Shown here one piece after another: positions 23,661 to 35,410 of a stretch of DNA of 64,000 bases. The stretch is from Ligustrum vulgare (lineage: Eukaryota; Streptophyta; Magnoliopsida; Lamiales; Oleaceae): assembly GCA_963555705.1 (NCBI GenBank), contig OY743181.1, forward strand, positions 26,912,513 through 26,976,512. Direction: 5' to 3'. The position numbers and the translations under genes were made by a program. Under the pieces are notes generated by a model. The model had not been told where the DNA came from, searched no databases, and worked only from the letters and a program-made list of their open reading frames with translations. Numbering within the stretch: the first letter of the stretch is position 1; every line of letters begins with the position of its first letter.

Positions 23661-25742
23661 CTAATCGGACCTTTTCATACCTGTACCGATATTTAGAAGC
23701 AATAGACAACTTCTAAATTTTACCAAAGTGAGCACCTTTGTGCCCATGTCTGCAGGGTTATAATCTGTATGCACTTTCTCAAGTTTAATTTCATCTTGAG
23801 AAACAATATTCCTAATAAAGTGTAATCTAACATCAATGTGTTTAGTACGTTCATGAAAAACAGGGTTCTTACATAAATGAATAGCTGATTGACTATTAGA
23901 ATATACTGTTACACTTTCATTTAAGGCTCCTAGTTCCTTAAGTAATCCTTTAAACCACAAAGCTTCTTTAAAGGTTTCGGTAACAGCAATATATTCAGAC
24001 TCAGTAGTAGAGAGAGCAACAATATGTTGGAGCTGAGACTTCCAACTAACACATGAGTCACACAAAGTAAACACATAAGAGGAAGTAGATTTCCTATTAT
24101 CTCTATCTCCACCATAATCAGCATCGGTAAAACCCTTCAATTTCACATTATTAGATTTGGACTTATAGATTAAACCCACATTATAAGTGTCACTAAGATA
24201 CCTAAGTAGCCACTTTAGGGCTTCCCAATGAGTGGGGCCAGGATTAGACATGTACCTGCTCAAAGTACTAACAGCAAAGGCCAAATCTGGCCGAGTACAA
24301 ACCATCAGATACATCATAGAACCAATCACATTAGAATAGGGTATATTACTCGTATAAGCTATTTCTTCCTCATTCGCAGGTGATTGATCTTTTGTTAAAA
24401 CAAAATGATTTCCAAGAGGTACATAAGCAGGTTTACAATTTATCATACCAAACTTCTTTAACACCTTTTGCACATAGGGAGTTTGATGCAAGAATAAACA
24501 AGAATTAGACCTATTTCTTTCAATTTCCATACCCAAAATACGTTTAGCATGGCCTAGGTCCTTCATATCAAATTCCTTGTTTAACTCATTTTTAATCTTG
24601 TCTACTAAAGTCATGTTAGAACCAATTAATAACATGTCATCCACATAAAGTAACAAATACACACACTCATCAGTGCTGTGATGCATATAGTATAGACAAT
24701 GATCAAACTCACTCCTCTTGAAACCAATAGAAAGCACATAAGAATCAAATTTCTTGTACCACTGTCTAGGTGATTGTTTTAAACCATATAATGATTTTTT
24801 AAGAAAACACAGATGATCAGGTTTTTCTTTATCTTCAAAACCTTTGGGTTGAAACATAAAAATTTTCTCTTCAAGATCTCCATGTAAAAAAGCAGTTTTT
24901 ACATCAAGTTGTTCAAGTTCCCAGTCATAATACGCAACAAAAGCAAGCATGACTCTAATGGTGGTATACTTAACAACGGGCGAGAAAATCTCATTATAGT
25001 CTACCCCTTCCTTTTGTGTGTACCCCTTGGCAACTAGCCTAGCCTTATATCTCACAGGCTAATTCTCAGTGGTACCCTCCTTCACCTTGTAGACCCATTT
25101 GCAGCCTACAATTGATTTATCTCTTGGTCTGTCCATTAAAACCTAAGTTTGATTCTTATGGAGCGATTCCATCTCCTATTTCATGGCACTAACCCAAAAT
25201 TTCCTATTTTCACTTCTCATAGCCTCCTCGTAAGTATTGGGCTCTTTATCAGCTAGGTCTTGGTAACTAGCATAGGCTATGACGTAGTCGGACATTCTTT
25301 GGGGTTCTCTATGTGGTCTTCTTTCCCTATCTCTAGCTAACTGATAGCCATCCAAAGGATTATGGTCAACAGGATGATCTATAGGGTCATCTTCTTCAAG
25401 TTCTACATTCTCGTGATCTTGTTGGGGGTTACTCTCCACCTCACTCGGGGTAATGGGGATAGGGATTCTAACACTCTCCACCTCAGGTGAGGGTTCATCT
25501 CCACCTATCTCTAACTGTTCTTCGTTTCCTAGACAAGGCATCTCAGACTCATTAAAAGTGACATTTCTGCTGATGATTATTCTCACGCCTTTTTAACTTC
25601 TGTCCCACAACCTATACCCTTTAACACCTTCGGGATATCCTAGAAAAACACACTTTCTAGCTCTAGGTTCTAACTTTCCCTCACTTTGATGAGAAAACGC
25701 AGTACAACCAAAAGTTCTAAGCATAGAATAATCAGCACATTT
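23661..25742 (-). pseudogene. Copia reverse transcriptase and RNase H, with upstream linker; nonsense codons
   Basis: The long open part (25055-23661, 464 codons) is an RVT_2 reverse transcriptase. Landmarks are RYKARLVAKGYTQKEGVDY, VKTAFLHGDLEE, SLYGLKQSPRQWY and the catalytic YVDDMLL. A copia RNase H follows, with the DADYGGDRDNRKSTSSYVF motif, ALSTTESEYIAVTE and the terminal KHIDVRLHFIRN segment. Upstream, 25586-25176 is the variable linker between integrase and RT, rich in Glu and Pro. Stop codons at about 25743, 25594, 25173, 25143 and 25056 interrupt what should be one frame. Several look like transition mutations. The product would copy element RNA into DNA in virus-like particles. Confidence 0.92.
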
Positions 25743-25745
25743 ACC

Positions 25746-27251
25746 CTACCATTTTTCATATGGTGTATCACCATTTAAGGCAGCGGAAGGAGTCATATTA
25801 ATCAGATAGCATGCAGTCATAACAGCTTCACCCCAAAAAGATTTAGGCACACCAGAGCTTAACATCATACATCTAACCTTATCAAGTAATGTACAATTCA
25901 TCCTTTCAGCAACCCCATTTTGCTGGGGAGTGTAAGGCACAGTTCTATGTCTAGTAATACCTTTATCTTTACACATATTGTCAAAATCAGAATTGTAGAA
26001 TTCAAGACCATTATCAGTTCTCAAATATTTTATATTTCTACCTGTCTGATTCTCCACCTGTAATTTCCAAGTTTTAAACTTTTCAAAAGTTTCAGATTTA
26101 TCTTTCAACAAATAAATCCACACACGTCTGGAGAAATCATTAATAATGGACAGGAAATATTTGTTACCACCAAAAGTGGGATTACTCCCAGGGCCCCATA
26201 AGTCAGAATGAATGTATTCAAGCATTCTAGTTGCCCGGTGTGTGCTGGATGCAAAAGACATCCTGTGATGTTTCCCAAGCACACAATGATCACAAAATGG
26301 CATGTCAGACACCTTATCCTTTCCAAACACACCCTTATCATTCAAAAATTTTAGACCTTTAACACTCACATGTGCAAGTCTATTGTGCCATTTTTGTGTG
26401 TGATCGGTGTCAATAGATGCAATAGTATGGTTTTCACCACTTACTACTTCAGCATGAGTTGTGTAAATGCCATTTTTCTTAATGGCCTTAAAGGCCCTAA
26501 GTGCACCTTTAAACATTTTAATCATCCCGTCACCAAGCCTCCCAGTGAAACCTGCATTTTCTAACTCTCCCACCGATATCAAATTTCTACCCATATGTGG
26601 AATGTCCCTAACATTCTTCAATGTATGCACAAAACCATTTTCAAATTTGACAATAACATCACCAACACCTGTAATGTTATATGCGACTCCACCCCATGCA
26701 ACAACATGACCATGATCAGACTCATGCAAATGATCAAACCAATGCTTATGAGAAGTGACATGAAATGATGCACCAGAGTCAAGAATCCATTCATCGGTAT
26801 GGGAGTTCATAGACAGGTTAATTTCACTAGGCTTGTGATCTAAGAGGACGTAAACCTCACCAGGTTCATTATGTTTTGGTGCCACAATATTCGCCTCCCC
26901 TTGTTCACTCCCTTTTAGTTTATTTTTCTCCTTATAGCAGTCACTAATAAAGTGTCCTAACTGACCACAACCATAGCATTTTCTACCTGCAGCTTTCCCT
27001 CGTGATTTGGATCTACTTCTACCCTTTTTCTTGCTACCACTACTTTGTCCGCTCCCACTATTTCCACCACCCTTTGTTTGAGTCCTACCTCTCATAAAGT
27101 GGACCTTCCCTTGCTTTCTCCCACCTTTCTCAGCTCTAATCTCCCTATCCTTACTCTTAAGTGAATCAATGACTACCTCCGGGGTAAGGGTCTCCCTCCC
27201 ATACTTGATAGCATTCTTAACATCCTTATATATGCCAGGAATGACATTCAA
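25746..27251 (-). pseudogene. Copia gag C-terminus, protease and integrase; 501 open codons
   Basis: In order: the gag end (VKNAIKYGRETLTPEVVIDS), a zinc knuckle CYGCGQLGHFISDC, the protease active site LDSGASFHV, and the gag-pre-integrase motif WHNRLAHVSVKGLKFL. The integrase zinc site is CDHCVLGKHH. The DDE core has Asp in IHSDLWGPG, Asp in LRTDNGLEF and Glu in PQQNGVAERMN. The segment ends FWGEAVMTACYLIN and TPYEKW before a TAG. It is joined to the upstream gag by a frameshift near 27257-27280, so it is not translatable from the gag start as it stands. Confidence 0.93.
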
Positions 27252-27256
27252 TAAAA

Positions 27257-27688
27257 TTATGGCCTTGTATTCTTAGGCACTTTATCACCACAATTTGTGA
27301 TATCTTGAACAAGTTTATTGAAAATATCAAGATTGTCATCTAATTCCTTTGAAGGACCGATTTTGAAACTGAAAAAACTTTCAAGAAGAAAAAGTTTGTT
27401 CGGGGTGGATTGTGTTAAGTAAAGTTCTTGTAACTTTTTCCAAAGAGCTTCAGCAGTATCGTGTTTACCAACTTTTCGTAAAACACTATCAGATAAGTGC
27501 AAGATAATAGAAGTATAAGCAAGTTCATCAAATTCCTTTTTTTGTTCTTCAGTCACAGTAGCAGAAAAAGAATTATCAATAGCTTTAGAAACTTTTTGCT
27601 GAACTAAAATACCTTTCATTTTCTGTTGCCAAATAGAAAAATCACCCTTTCCATTAAAGACACTCAAGTCAAAATGATGTGCAGACAT
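27257..27688 (-). pseudogene. Copia gag N-terminal part
   Basis: It starts MSAHHFDLSVFNGKGDFSIW, the UBN2-type gag opening with the FNG..FSxW signature. It continues through LWKKLQELYLTQSTPNKLFL and LDIFNKLVQDITNCGDK. It shifts out of frame near VPKNTRP, and the native continuation lies in another frame from 27251 downward. Gag forms the particle shell. About 143 codons remain, with the rest in the next entry. Confidence 0.9.
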
Positions 27689-28376
27689 ATTTCAAGAAAA
27701 CAGGTAACACACCACAATGGAATAATATGCAGCTCAAAGAGAATTTCACACAGAAACCTAAAAGGCCGCAATATATACGCCTTTCTAAACTCTCAGGATT
27801 CCGTGAGACTCAAAAGGTCTCAGGTCAAGAGAATCTTCGACATGGGTAAGGTCAAGGGAAAACAATTCTAATATCAAGAGCAACACGAGATAGACAATCA
27901 CCAAGATGTATCAAGAACAAGTATGAAAACACAGGTATGAAATTAGCAATATCCCAAATCACAGGTAATAACAATTAAATCTTATAACTAGCAACAGGCA
28001 ACCGCAAGCCTAATGGTCACCCCACACGATGACCTGCTATTACAGAAATTTAAAAAAGTGATCATCCAATTTACCAGAGCGGACTTCTTTGTGTCCGTAA
28101 TAAGGAGTGATGCGAAAATTATTTATTTATTTTAGCGAAGTTTGCAATCAGCTATCCCTCGATGTAGGCAGACTCAGCACTAAGCAAAAAGTGACCTACA
28201 CAGTGATTGCAAAACAGAAAGACCCGAAAATAATTAGTCAAGAATTTTCGGACAACACTAAGTAAATGAAAATTTTAATGACACAAAATAATTTCTGCAA
28301 TGTAACAGTGAACAAAGGTTGAATAAAAATTATCAAATTCCAACGAATGTCACGAATCAGCCGATCAGTCAGACAC
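27689..28376 (-). other. Untranslated leader of the copia element
   Basis: About 690 bp between the primer site and the gag start, without a gene. Confidence 0.7.
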
Positions 28377-28390
28377 GGCTCTGATACCAG
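28377..28390 (-). promoter_or_regulatory. Primer-binding site, initiator tRNA-Met
   Basis: The minus strand reads CTGGTATCAGAGCC, two bases from the LTR at 28393. Confidence 0.9.
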
Positions 28391-28392
28391 TT

Positions 28393-29186
28393 TGTTGGAG
28401 AATTTACCCTTGCACAATCACAAAGAAACAAGTTATTCTCAATGTATGACAATTAATTGGAATGATAAGATTAACAAGAATCAATAATAAGAGAAAACTC
28501 CCTAAAGTCTTGATAATGCCACGATCGTGTGACTAGAATCGAGGGCTCGGAAATTGTCCCAATAACCACAATCGGCAACACCACACGAAATAGGTAAGAT
28601 CACACTCCGAGGCAACCCACAACCCACAAGTTTTCACCAGGAAACCGTACCAAGCAGAGGCCTATAACCGGGAGCACCAAGGTGCGGTAACCAAGCACCG
28701 TGCACGAAGAAAGAGGCGAAGAAGCAGTCCACCACGAAGGAGGCAGCAAAACCAGAGGCCAACGAGGGATCAGGGTCGCGGGTTTACCAAGTTCATAGAG
28801 AATAGAGAAGCCAAACACTGTCGCGGTCACGAAGAGAGAGCGAGAGAGAGGCTTTTCAGAGTGTGTCGTGAGTTATGAGAGTGAGGGAGTAGATATATAG
28901 GATAGGTAGATTTAGGTTTAGGTTTTAATTAGGGAATGGGTCGGGAGCCTAATTAAAACCCGGGCCGCCAATCGGATCCACCTATCGAGCAACAGGGCCA
29001 ATGACCCAATTAACACCTCAAGATAGGGTGGTAAAGTTTCTAACCTTTTCACTCTTGGGTTACGCATATTGTGGTTTAATTGGGGCATAAAATACCTCGA
29101 TCATGGGCCGAAGGCCTACGAAGCAAAAAACTGACCTGATGTTTCATCATCGCCCCCGGAGTTTGTTTGGGACCAAAATCCCAACA
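28393..29186 (-). repeat. 5' LTR of the copia element
   Basis: Plus-strand text runs TGTTGGAGAATTTACCC to AAAATCCCAACA; 794 bp. It would contain the promoter. Confidence 0.95.
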
Positions 29187-29586
29187 TGTGTACAATTTTT
29201 TTTTTTGTTTTTCAAAATGCGTTTTCAAAAATGGTAAAGAGACGCGTTTTTAGTGTTTTCGAAAATAGAAACAGCAAACGATCTCAAAACAGTAAAGAGA
29301 ACAGGGCCTAAGGATTGATGCGTTTTGAAAAATGGAAGAAAGGTATACAAATTCAGTTTTTAAAAGAGAATGTTAAAATTCTCTTTCTGTATTTTTTAAT
29401 GTTTAAACTTTATTTTCTTTCCTTCCTTTTGGTCAAAGGCATCTTAGCCAAATAATATTTAAGAGAGGGCCACCTGAACTAATTCCCCTTAAATAGAAGT
29501 ACACACACTTATCAGTTATTATGTGGTATTACCTTATTTTTATTTTTCAATATTATTTATTTAGCATAAACACCTTTTCTAATATA

Positions 29587-29616
29587 CTAGTTAGTAGCAC
29601 GCGCCTTGCACGTGAC
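29587..29616 (-). mobile_element. Helitron 3' terminus
   Basis: The minus strand reads GTCACGTGCAAGGCGCGTGC, then TACTAACTAG followed by host T. A hairpin (CACGTGC with GCGCGTG, one wobble pair) a few bases before CTAG is the Helitron 3' signature. Its 5' end was not identified. Confidence 0.6.
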
Positions 29617-30523
29617 TTTGTAATCATATTATGAATAATATTTGGACGCCGTGAATTGCATTTCTCGTAATACACATTAACTATTTTAGTATATTATTTT
29701 TAAAGACCATAAATTAAAAAACATTTATTTACACAAAAACTTGAAATTTTGGGACCTGCAGTCTAAACATATAAAACTGTAAAGGGAGTAAAATGTTGAT
29801 ACATATTTGCAAATGGAAAATAAAATTGTACAGTCGTAATAAACGACTTGTTGCACAATGAATGTTTCAAAAATCTAGTGTTGAATATGAAAAGATATGC
29901 AGTAGTTGTAATATTTTATTTGCTTGACAGTGCATCATAAGTGCCAATAAATATATGATTGTTACCAATGTAAATTCTGAGAAGATGATTGACTCTAATT
30001 ACTAGCTTGAGCTCTTTCATATATCAATGAGTGAGATCAAAATATATGATCAACAATTGGATACGTTGAGAGTACTTTGAAGTACCAATGAATGAAATTA
30101 AAAAGGGTAATAATAACTTGGTACTTTGGGATTTTGCTGAATAATTAGAGAACTGTTACCTCTATTTATTATTCCACGACTTAAATTAGATTGTAGCAAC
30201 ATGCTTGAGGCATACAATTATAATAACTGGAGCATTAAATATGCTCGAAGCATATATTGCAAGTTTATTTGATCAAAGTATATAGATACTTTGCGATCTG
30301 AATATATACATGTAATTGGCTTGATGAATATATATGGGTACTAGAATGACTATTAATACTCATAAAATAAAAAACATCAATATTTGTATTTGTTATTATC
30401 ATCATTGATAATTTAAATATGGTTTGATCTCTTGAAAAGCTTTCGAAAACACTTGAAAAATTAATAAACATGATATAGAAATCTCAAATAATAATGAGGT
30501 ATATTCTTTGTACAATGATTAAT

Positions 30524-30640
30524 ACTCCCTCCGTCCCACAAAGATAGACTTACTTCTATTTTCATACGGATTAAGAAAACATAATTAATATATGTTGGAA
30601 CTATAAATTTAACTACATTTTACCTAAGAACATTAAATTA
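30524..30640. mobile_element. Stowaway-like (Tc1/mariner) MITE fragment
   Basis: TACTCCCTCCGTCCCACAAA is the common start of plant Stowaway elements. The sequence is cut after about 110 bp, with no matching right end nearby. Confidence 0.6.
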
Positions 30641-30903
30641 GGGCTGCACAAAAAAGCTACAAAACCGAAAACCGAACCAAACTTGTTGGTTTGAGACTGC
30701 ATGAACCGTGGTTTCTTTTCTCTCAAACCAAATCAAACCATTTCAACATGATTTGGTTTATGTTTTGATTTTCAAAAATCGCAAAAAATCGAACCAAACC
30801 GCTTTTAATTTTATTAATTTTAATTTACCGTTTTCCCGCTAAAAAGTCAAATTTAACTATGAAAATAAAATTCTCATGTATATCTTTTCTCGTTTTCATT
30901 TCA

Positions 30904-30932
30904 CTAGTTCTACCACCCGTGCGATGCACGGT
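30904..30932 (-). repeat. Helitron 3' hairpin and CTAG end
   Basis: The stem is formed by 30917-30922 and 30926-30931, with the CTAG end at 30904-30907. Confidence 0.75.
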
Positions 30933-31409
30933 GTTAAATATTTTACAAAATATTTGAAGTAAAATGAAAAATACGAAATATTTCTCACATATTTGTACAT
31001 ATTTATGAAATATAAATTAAGAAAGAACAAATTATTTTAAATTCACAAAACCAATAAACCAAAACTGATATCCATCAACTATCACTATTTGAATGTATGT
31101 CTTTGATAGATTTTCTCTTGTAATCAATGGATTCACAAATACAATGTTTCCCAAATGTATCTTCACATGTGTTCTATAAAAATAAGTTTTACCATAGAGA
31201 AAATTACACCACACAACTATTTTAGCCATGAATGTCAATTACTTGATTACACCCCCTAATCAAGCCTCACTTCCCAGTTCCCAACCCCAAAATCAAGCAA
31301 CACTGCCTCAATATCCTCACAGGCATTCTGTGAAGTTTGAAATCCATCAATTTTCACAACAATCAAAATCTTCATTGGCAGAAGAGCTTGTCCTTGATAT
31401 ACCATTATT

Positions 31410-32112
31410 CACTGTTCTACAGTCGTTATAGGTTTAGAGTGATCAAATGATTCCTGTGATAAAGGAAAAATAAAATTTAAATCATTTCAAGTGTTGTGGC
31501 TTCGTTAGTAGTACTCAGACTCAGTATAATAAATGAGATTATAGTTTCTTTTTCTTTATTTTTAATGTTCATCTACCCCAACATGTAATATTTATATGAG
31601 TACAAATATAAGCAGTCATACCAGTAGGGAACGAATTTTTTCCTTCATTTCTTCAATTCCACTTAGAATATCTATCTTCTCAACGTGACCTAAATTATTG
31701 AAAAAGTCACCCTCTTGTTTCTGCAAATTCTCGTCCCTCTTTTGCTTTCCCACTTTCTCATACTCAACAATTGAATCCTCTTCTTCAATCAAGAAGCTGA
31801 TTCCCTTCCGAGTGCAGAAATCTGAACGTGCATCACATCTGCAAAGGACTTCTCTCCAGTTTTTAGAAAGAAATATTGGTTTGCTTTTTTCGCTAGTCTG
31901 AGGAATTTCAGCCAAGTATATTTCGAGAATACACTTATTGCCCGAGCCAGCAACTTCACGACATTCAATGCTTTTACCTTCAGTATTAGAATTAGTAAAA
32001 AGAGCGTCAAGTGGACAATTTCCATGCTCAAGCTTCCTCGATGACTTCAGAGGAGGAGAGTCTTCCAAAACTGCTTTCTCCTTCATAGAGGCTCGCCTTC
32101 ATCTCTTGGAAT
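31410..32112 (-). pseudogene. UBR7-like E3 ligase C-terminal fragment (two exons)
   Basis: UBR7-type proteins of plants carry a UBR zinc finger, a PHD finger and a C-terminal region; only the last part is here. Exon 32112-31622 encodes PIFLSKNWREVLCRCDARSD, GISFLIEEEDSIVEYEKV, KQKRDENLQKQEGD and GHVEKIDILSGIEEMKEKIR. It is bounded by an acceptor (CTTATAG) and a donor (CTG|GTATGA). The following exon begins at 31453 after ATCACAG with ESFDHSKPITT and stops at 31410-31412, shorter than expected. The N-terminal portion of the first exon seems shifted, since an overlapping frame at 32031-31789 is also open. No zinc-finger exons were seen in the window. This is most likely a captured fragment. Confidence 0.8.
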
Positions 32113-34485
32113 CTATAAGAAAAAATAAGGATGAGCATAAGTTCCAACATGTAAACTATAAACAAATAAAAGGAAAACAACTTTTCGAAGAGAGTTACTT
32201 AGTAACATCTAGATCTAGAAGGGAAAAAAATTGAAAATGCCCCCAGATAAACGAAAATAAGTTAATCTATGTCGAGAATGATTGCCTGAGTTAATATATT
32301 TATTACTTAAATGTAAGATAAAGTAACTTGTCCATGCATGTTTGGAAACAAATGTTAGACAATAATACATAAATCCTTCAGTACAGTCAAGTCTACTTTG
32401 TGAAAGAGTAGTTGCTTCCAATATTGCCATGACTAATAAAGTTGAAGAAGCAACCCCCCTCATGCCGTTGTTTTGTCCTCCCCCTCATACCAATTGAACT
32501 ACTCTCAAAATTCCTAGAACACAAAAACAATATACGAAGTCACTACATAAACATCATAAATAGTTAATTAATTAATAACCCCAAAAGTATATAAGTTAAA
32601 AAAGTTAATTAAAACTTTAGCATGGATAAATAAGAAATTACTGAGTAATAATATTTGTCCACAAAGATCTGGATAGCAGGCTTTTCAGGTATATTAACAG
32701 TAATTCCAATTTAACTTGTAAATTGATTGAATGTGTTCAAACCTCTCGAAGTTAATAAATGTATGCACATCACAAGACATCCATATAGCAGTCAATGCCA
32801 GCTGCAGAAACAATGGACAACAAAAAACTATTAACTATTCACAGATTAGAATGATAATCCAACCAAAAAGAAATGCATAGAGAGTAGCAGACAATATTAT
32901 ACAGGGAAATGTTCAACCTAGGTCTCAAATTATATATTTGTTTTTTGAGTTGGATTAGATTTTTTGGGCAAAGATAGGACTTCTAACAATTTGCCACTTT
33001 TGCCAGTTTCCTCCACGGTCAAAAAAAAAAGAGAAGTTCATAACAAATTCATTCAATGCTCCAAAAAAACATGAAAAAAGAAAAGAAAAAAAGAAAACCC
33101 AGAGAGAAGCAGTAACTCAGCCCTACACCAGCAATATGTTCACTCACTCCCTGAGACGATAAATGTTAACCACCTCATCTAAGAGTTAAACTATTAGAGA
33201 AATGACACAAATATTTATTTTAATCTTGTTTTCAACTTGTCCTCTCATTTGCAAGCCAGATTCAGATTCATAATATATTTATCAAACACTTGATACATGA
33301 CAATTTTTCATAAATAGGTGGTTGTTAGACTTAAACTCGAGCTTTCTTCTGGTCACAATATCACGTCAACTATTTCGTTTAAAACACAAGTTAATAGAGG
33401 GACACATTTATTTAAAATGTTGTCTTTAACATAAACAATGGCCAATTAGAACTTCAATAAACATTTCTAATCAATTATCAAAACTCGCTAATTTGAAACT
33501 TTAAGAGCACTATGTTCCAGTTTTCCAAATTCCAGAAATAGGGCATCTATAAAATTCTTCCAAATTTAATAGTGGTATGAGGCAAATTGAAGAATGTATT
33601 TTGGTGTAAATACATGAAAGTATTGAAGGTTAAAAAACATTCAGCAACAATATTATTGTAACAAACACCCAATCCAACCTCTTCAAAAACTACATTATTC
33701 AGAACGATTTTAGACAAACTACATCGAATTTGTTCCAAAAGATGTACTCCAGGTCAGCTTTTAATTTCAGTTATACCATTTCACCTTGAGGGCATCTCTT
33801 CCAAAACACAAGCTGCTAATATTTTCTTGCTGCTATTCAAAGTGAAAACCAGATCAAATCTCACACTCAAATGACACAAACTAATTTCCACAACAAAAAT
33901 AGGATTGCCACCACAAATAATGCAGTGACCGTTGATTCAAATCCATTTAATGGTTAATCTTTTAGCACAAAGGAAAGAATGTAAAACTAAAGCGTTTAGA
34001 AAAACAAACCTTATAAAAGGCACAACCAACATCATTTTTAAGCATGCTTTCGTCACCTTAGCAGCTGATCCCTAACCAAATTGTATCCTGACCTGAAATA
34101 TAGAAATCAAGCTCCGTGGTCAAATAAAAAATTGCAAGTGACAATTCAAGAAATTGAATCATTAGATCGACGGAGAACCTCGAAGATATTCCGTAAGAGC
34201 CTAAAAAAGTATCTAAATATAGATGGTGTCAATTTATGAAACTAAAAAGAAACGGGCAAGTACATCAAAAATATAATTTCAGAATCTGCACTAAATAACT
34301 GGTGAATAGTATTGAGGACAAAAACTGACGGGGCATTAGGAGGCAGTGGTCAATGATTTCTTCTGATGGATCCGCTGTTTCCAGGGGCGTAAAATTCGTT
34401 TACTAACACAGATGAAGAAGATGCGAGAGCTGAATTTTGGAGCTTCAAAGATGGATACCTCATAGCAGATAAACAAATTGACGAT
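32113..34485. other. Helitron interior without recognisable genes
   Basis: About 2.4 kb between the two captured gene pieces. No open frame with a recognisable motif was seen. Part may be intron or flanking sequence of the captured genes. Confidence 0.4.
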
Positions 34486-35202
34486 TTACTTGGAAAAACC
34501 GCCACCCCATGATGATTCTGATAACAAACACAGAAAAATCAAACTGGTCTGAGAAAGACTTGGTACACATTTAAGAGCTTCGAGTGGATCAGGAGTCACC
34601 AGTTTCAACTTAAGCTCATGAGTTGCAGGTGCCAGTTCAGCAAGGTCCTCTTGAGTCATGCTTGCCTTAATCTTATCCAATATTTCTTTCTCCGTAGCTT
34701 CATCACGGGAAGCCTTCTCTGGATCGGGCTGTCAATATAATACCATTAATAAGAAATATTCATGCGATACTGCATCTGATCATTAAAAGATGACAATCAA
34801 GAAGATAACCTGCATTTCAATAGTCACACGGTGTGGGTTATTCAAGATGAACTTTTCTATTAGAGGAGCAAAGACAGCTTTAGACCCCTTCTCGGTTATT
34901 CTAGCTTTTAAGTCCATCAAAGATTTCAGATATTTCAATGGCTTAAATGGGTCCTTATCATAAATCAATTTCCCCTACCAGATACAATACAAAATTAAAA
35001 AAAATAAGCCAGACTGGAAGATGAAAGAGAAAAGGGGGCAGGGGAAAACCATGTTGGTTATGAAGAGAACGATAATTAAGCACTCATTTACCATGGAACG
35101 AAGCATCAAAGCTAAGCAATGAGGGAATGAGCCAGTATTGTTTTCTCTGAGAGAGAACTCAATTGTACTCATCGATACCTCCACAGCATTAGAATCAAAA
35201 CC
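34486..35202 (-). pseudogene. Presequence protease (PreP, M16C) fragment, three exons
   Basis: Three exons join in frame. Exon 35202-35092 (GFDSNAVEVSMSTIEFSLRE) ends ATG|GTAAAT. Exon 34974-34810 (GKLIYDKDPFKPLKYLKSL, KAVFAPLIEKFILNNPHRVT) ends CAG|GTTATC. Exon 34728-34486 (PDPEKASRDEATEKEI, IKASMTQEDLAELAPATHEL, PDPLEALKCVPSLSQ) runs into a non-homologous tail ending GGGFSK. This corresponds to a middle part of the organellar presequence protease, which degrades cleaved targeting peptides in mitochondria and chloroplasts. The zinc-binding N-terminal region (HXXEH) and the C-terminal part are absent. About 170 residues are recognisable from a protein of roughly 1000. Confidence 0.85.
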
Positions 35203-35279
35203 CTGAAATCAGACGATGAACACTGATATTTAAGTCCCAAATCAAAACCCAAAGATCAAAGAATAAACCAACCCATTAA

Positions 35280-35410
35280 CTTACCTCGACTGTCGCCTGT
35301 TTGGCCGGATTTTCGCCGAAAAATTTCAGCTCCAAAGTCAAACCCACCTTTGGCTTCGCACAAAAACTCGCTCAAGCCCTTCTCCCTTAACATACACCTA
35401 CACCGCACTC
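35280..35410 (-). other. Possible exon fused upstream of the PreP exons
   Basis: On the minus strand the text FFGENPAKQATVE ends in GAG|GTAAGT at about 35285, a strong donor in phase with the next exon (GFDSNAVE). The upstream residues do not match what normally precedes this point in PreP. It may be a third captured source or a cryptic exon. No start codon was identified. Confidence 0.35.

Larger units (their letters stand above)
22788..29186 (-). mobile_element. Ty1/copia element with both LTRs (probably Tork-like), 6.4 kb
   Basis: The 794-bp LTRs are flanked by a TGTGT duplication (22783-22787 and 29187-29191). A tRNA-Met primer site and a polypurine tract sit at the inner LTR edges. On the minus strand the order is gag, protease, integrase, reverse transcriptase, RNase H, the copia order. 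I counted about 23 differences between the LTRs (near 3%), mostly transitions, implying an age of roughly one million years under common plant rates. One frameshift and several nonsense codons disable the coding region. Tork lineage is inferred from the gag and integrase wording. Confidence 0.93.
22036..29308. mobile_element. Non-autonomous Harbinger-like element, copy 1, split by copia
   Basis: It starts GGTGGCATTCTGTTTG and ends AAAGAGAACAGGGCC, with TTA before and TAA after (a possibly mutated 3-bp duplication). Without the copia insertion (22788-29186 plus one TGTGT copy) it is about 870 bp. It matches the copies at 44518 and 54187 through the left end, the A-rich middle and the GGGCGTTTTGCGTTTTGTG segment. 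It has no coding capacity. Its right end resembles that of the Harbinger element at 2429 (CTGTTCTCTTT versus CCGTTCTCTTT). Confidence 0.85.
29312..30903. other. Gene-free region with transposon scraps
   Basis: No gene was seen. It holds a Helitron terminus (29587-29616), a Stowaway-like fragment (30524-30640) and a segment at 30641-30850 rich in AACCGAACCAAAC and its complement TTTGGTTT. Similar text occurs at 36705-36800. The rest is AT-rich. Confidence 0.5.
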
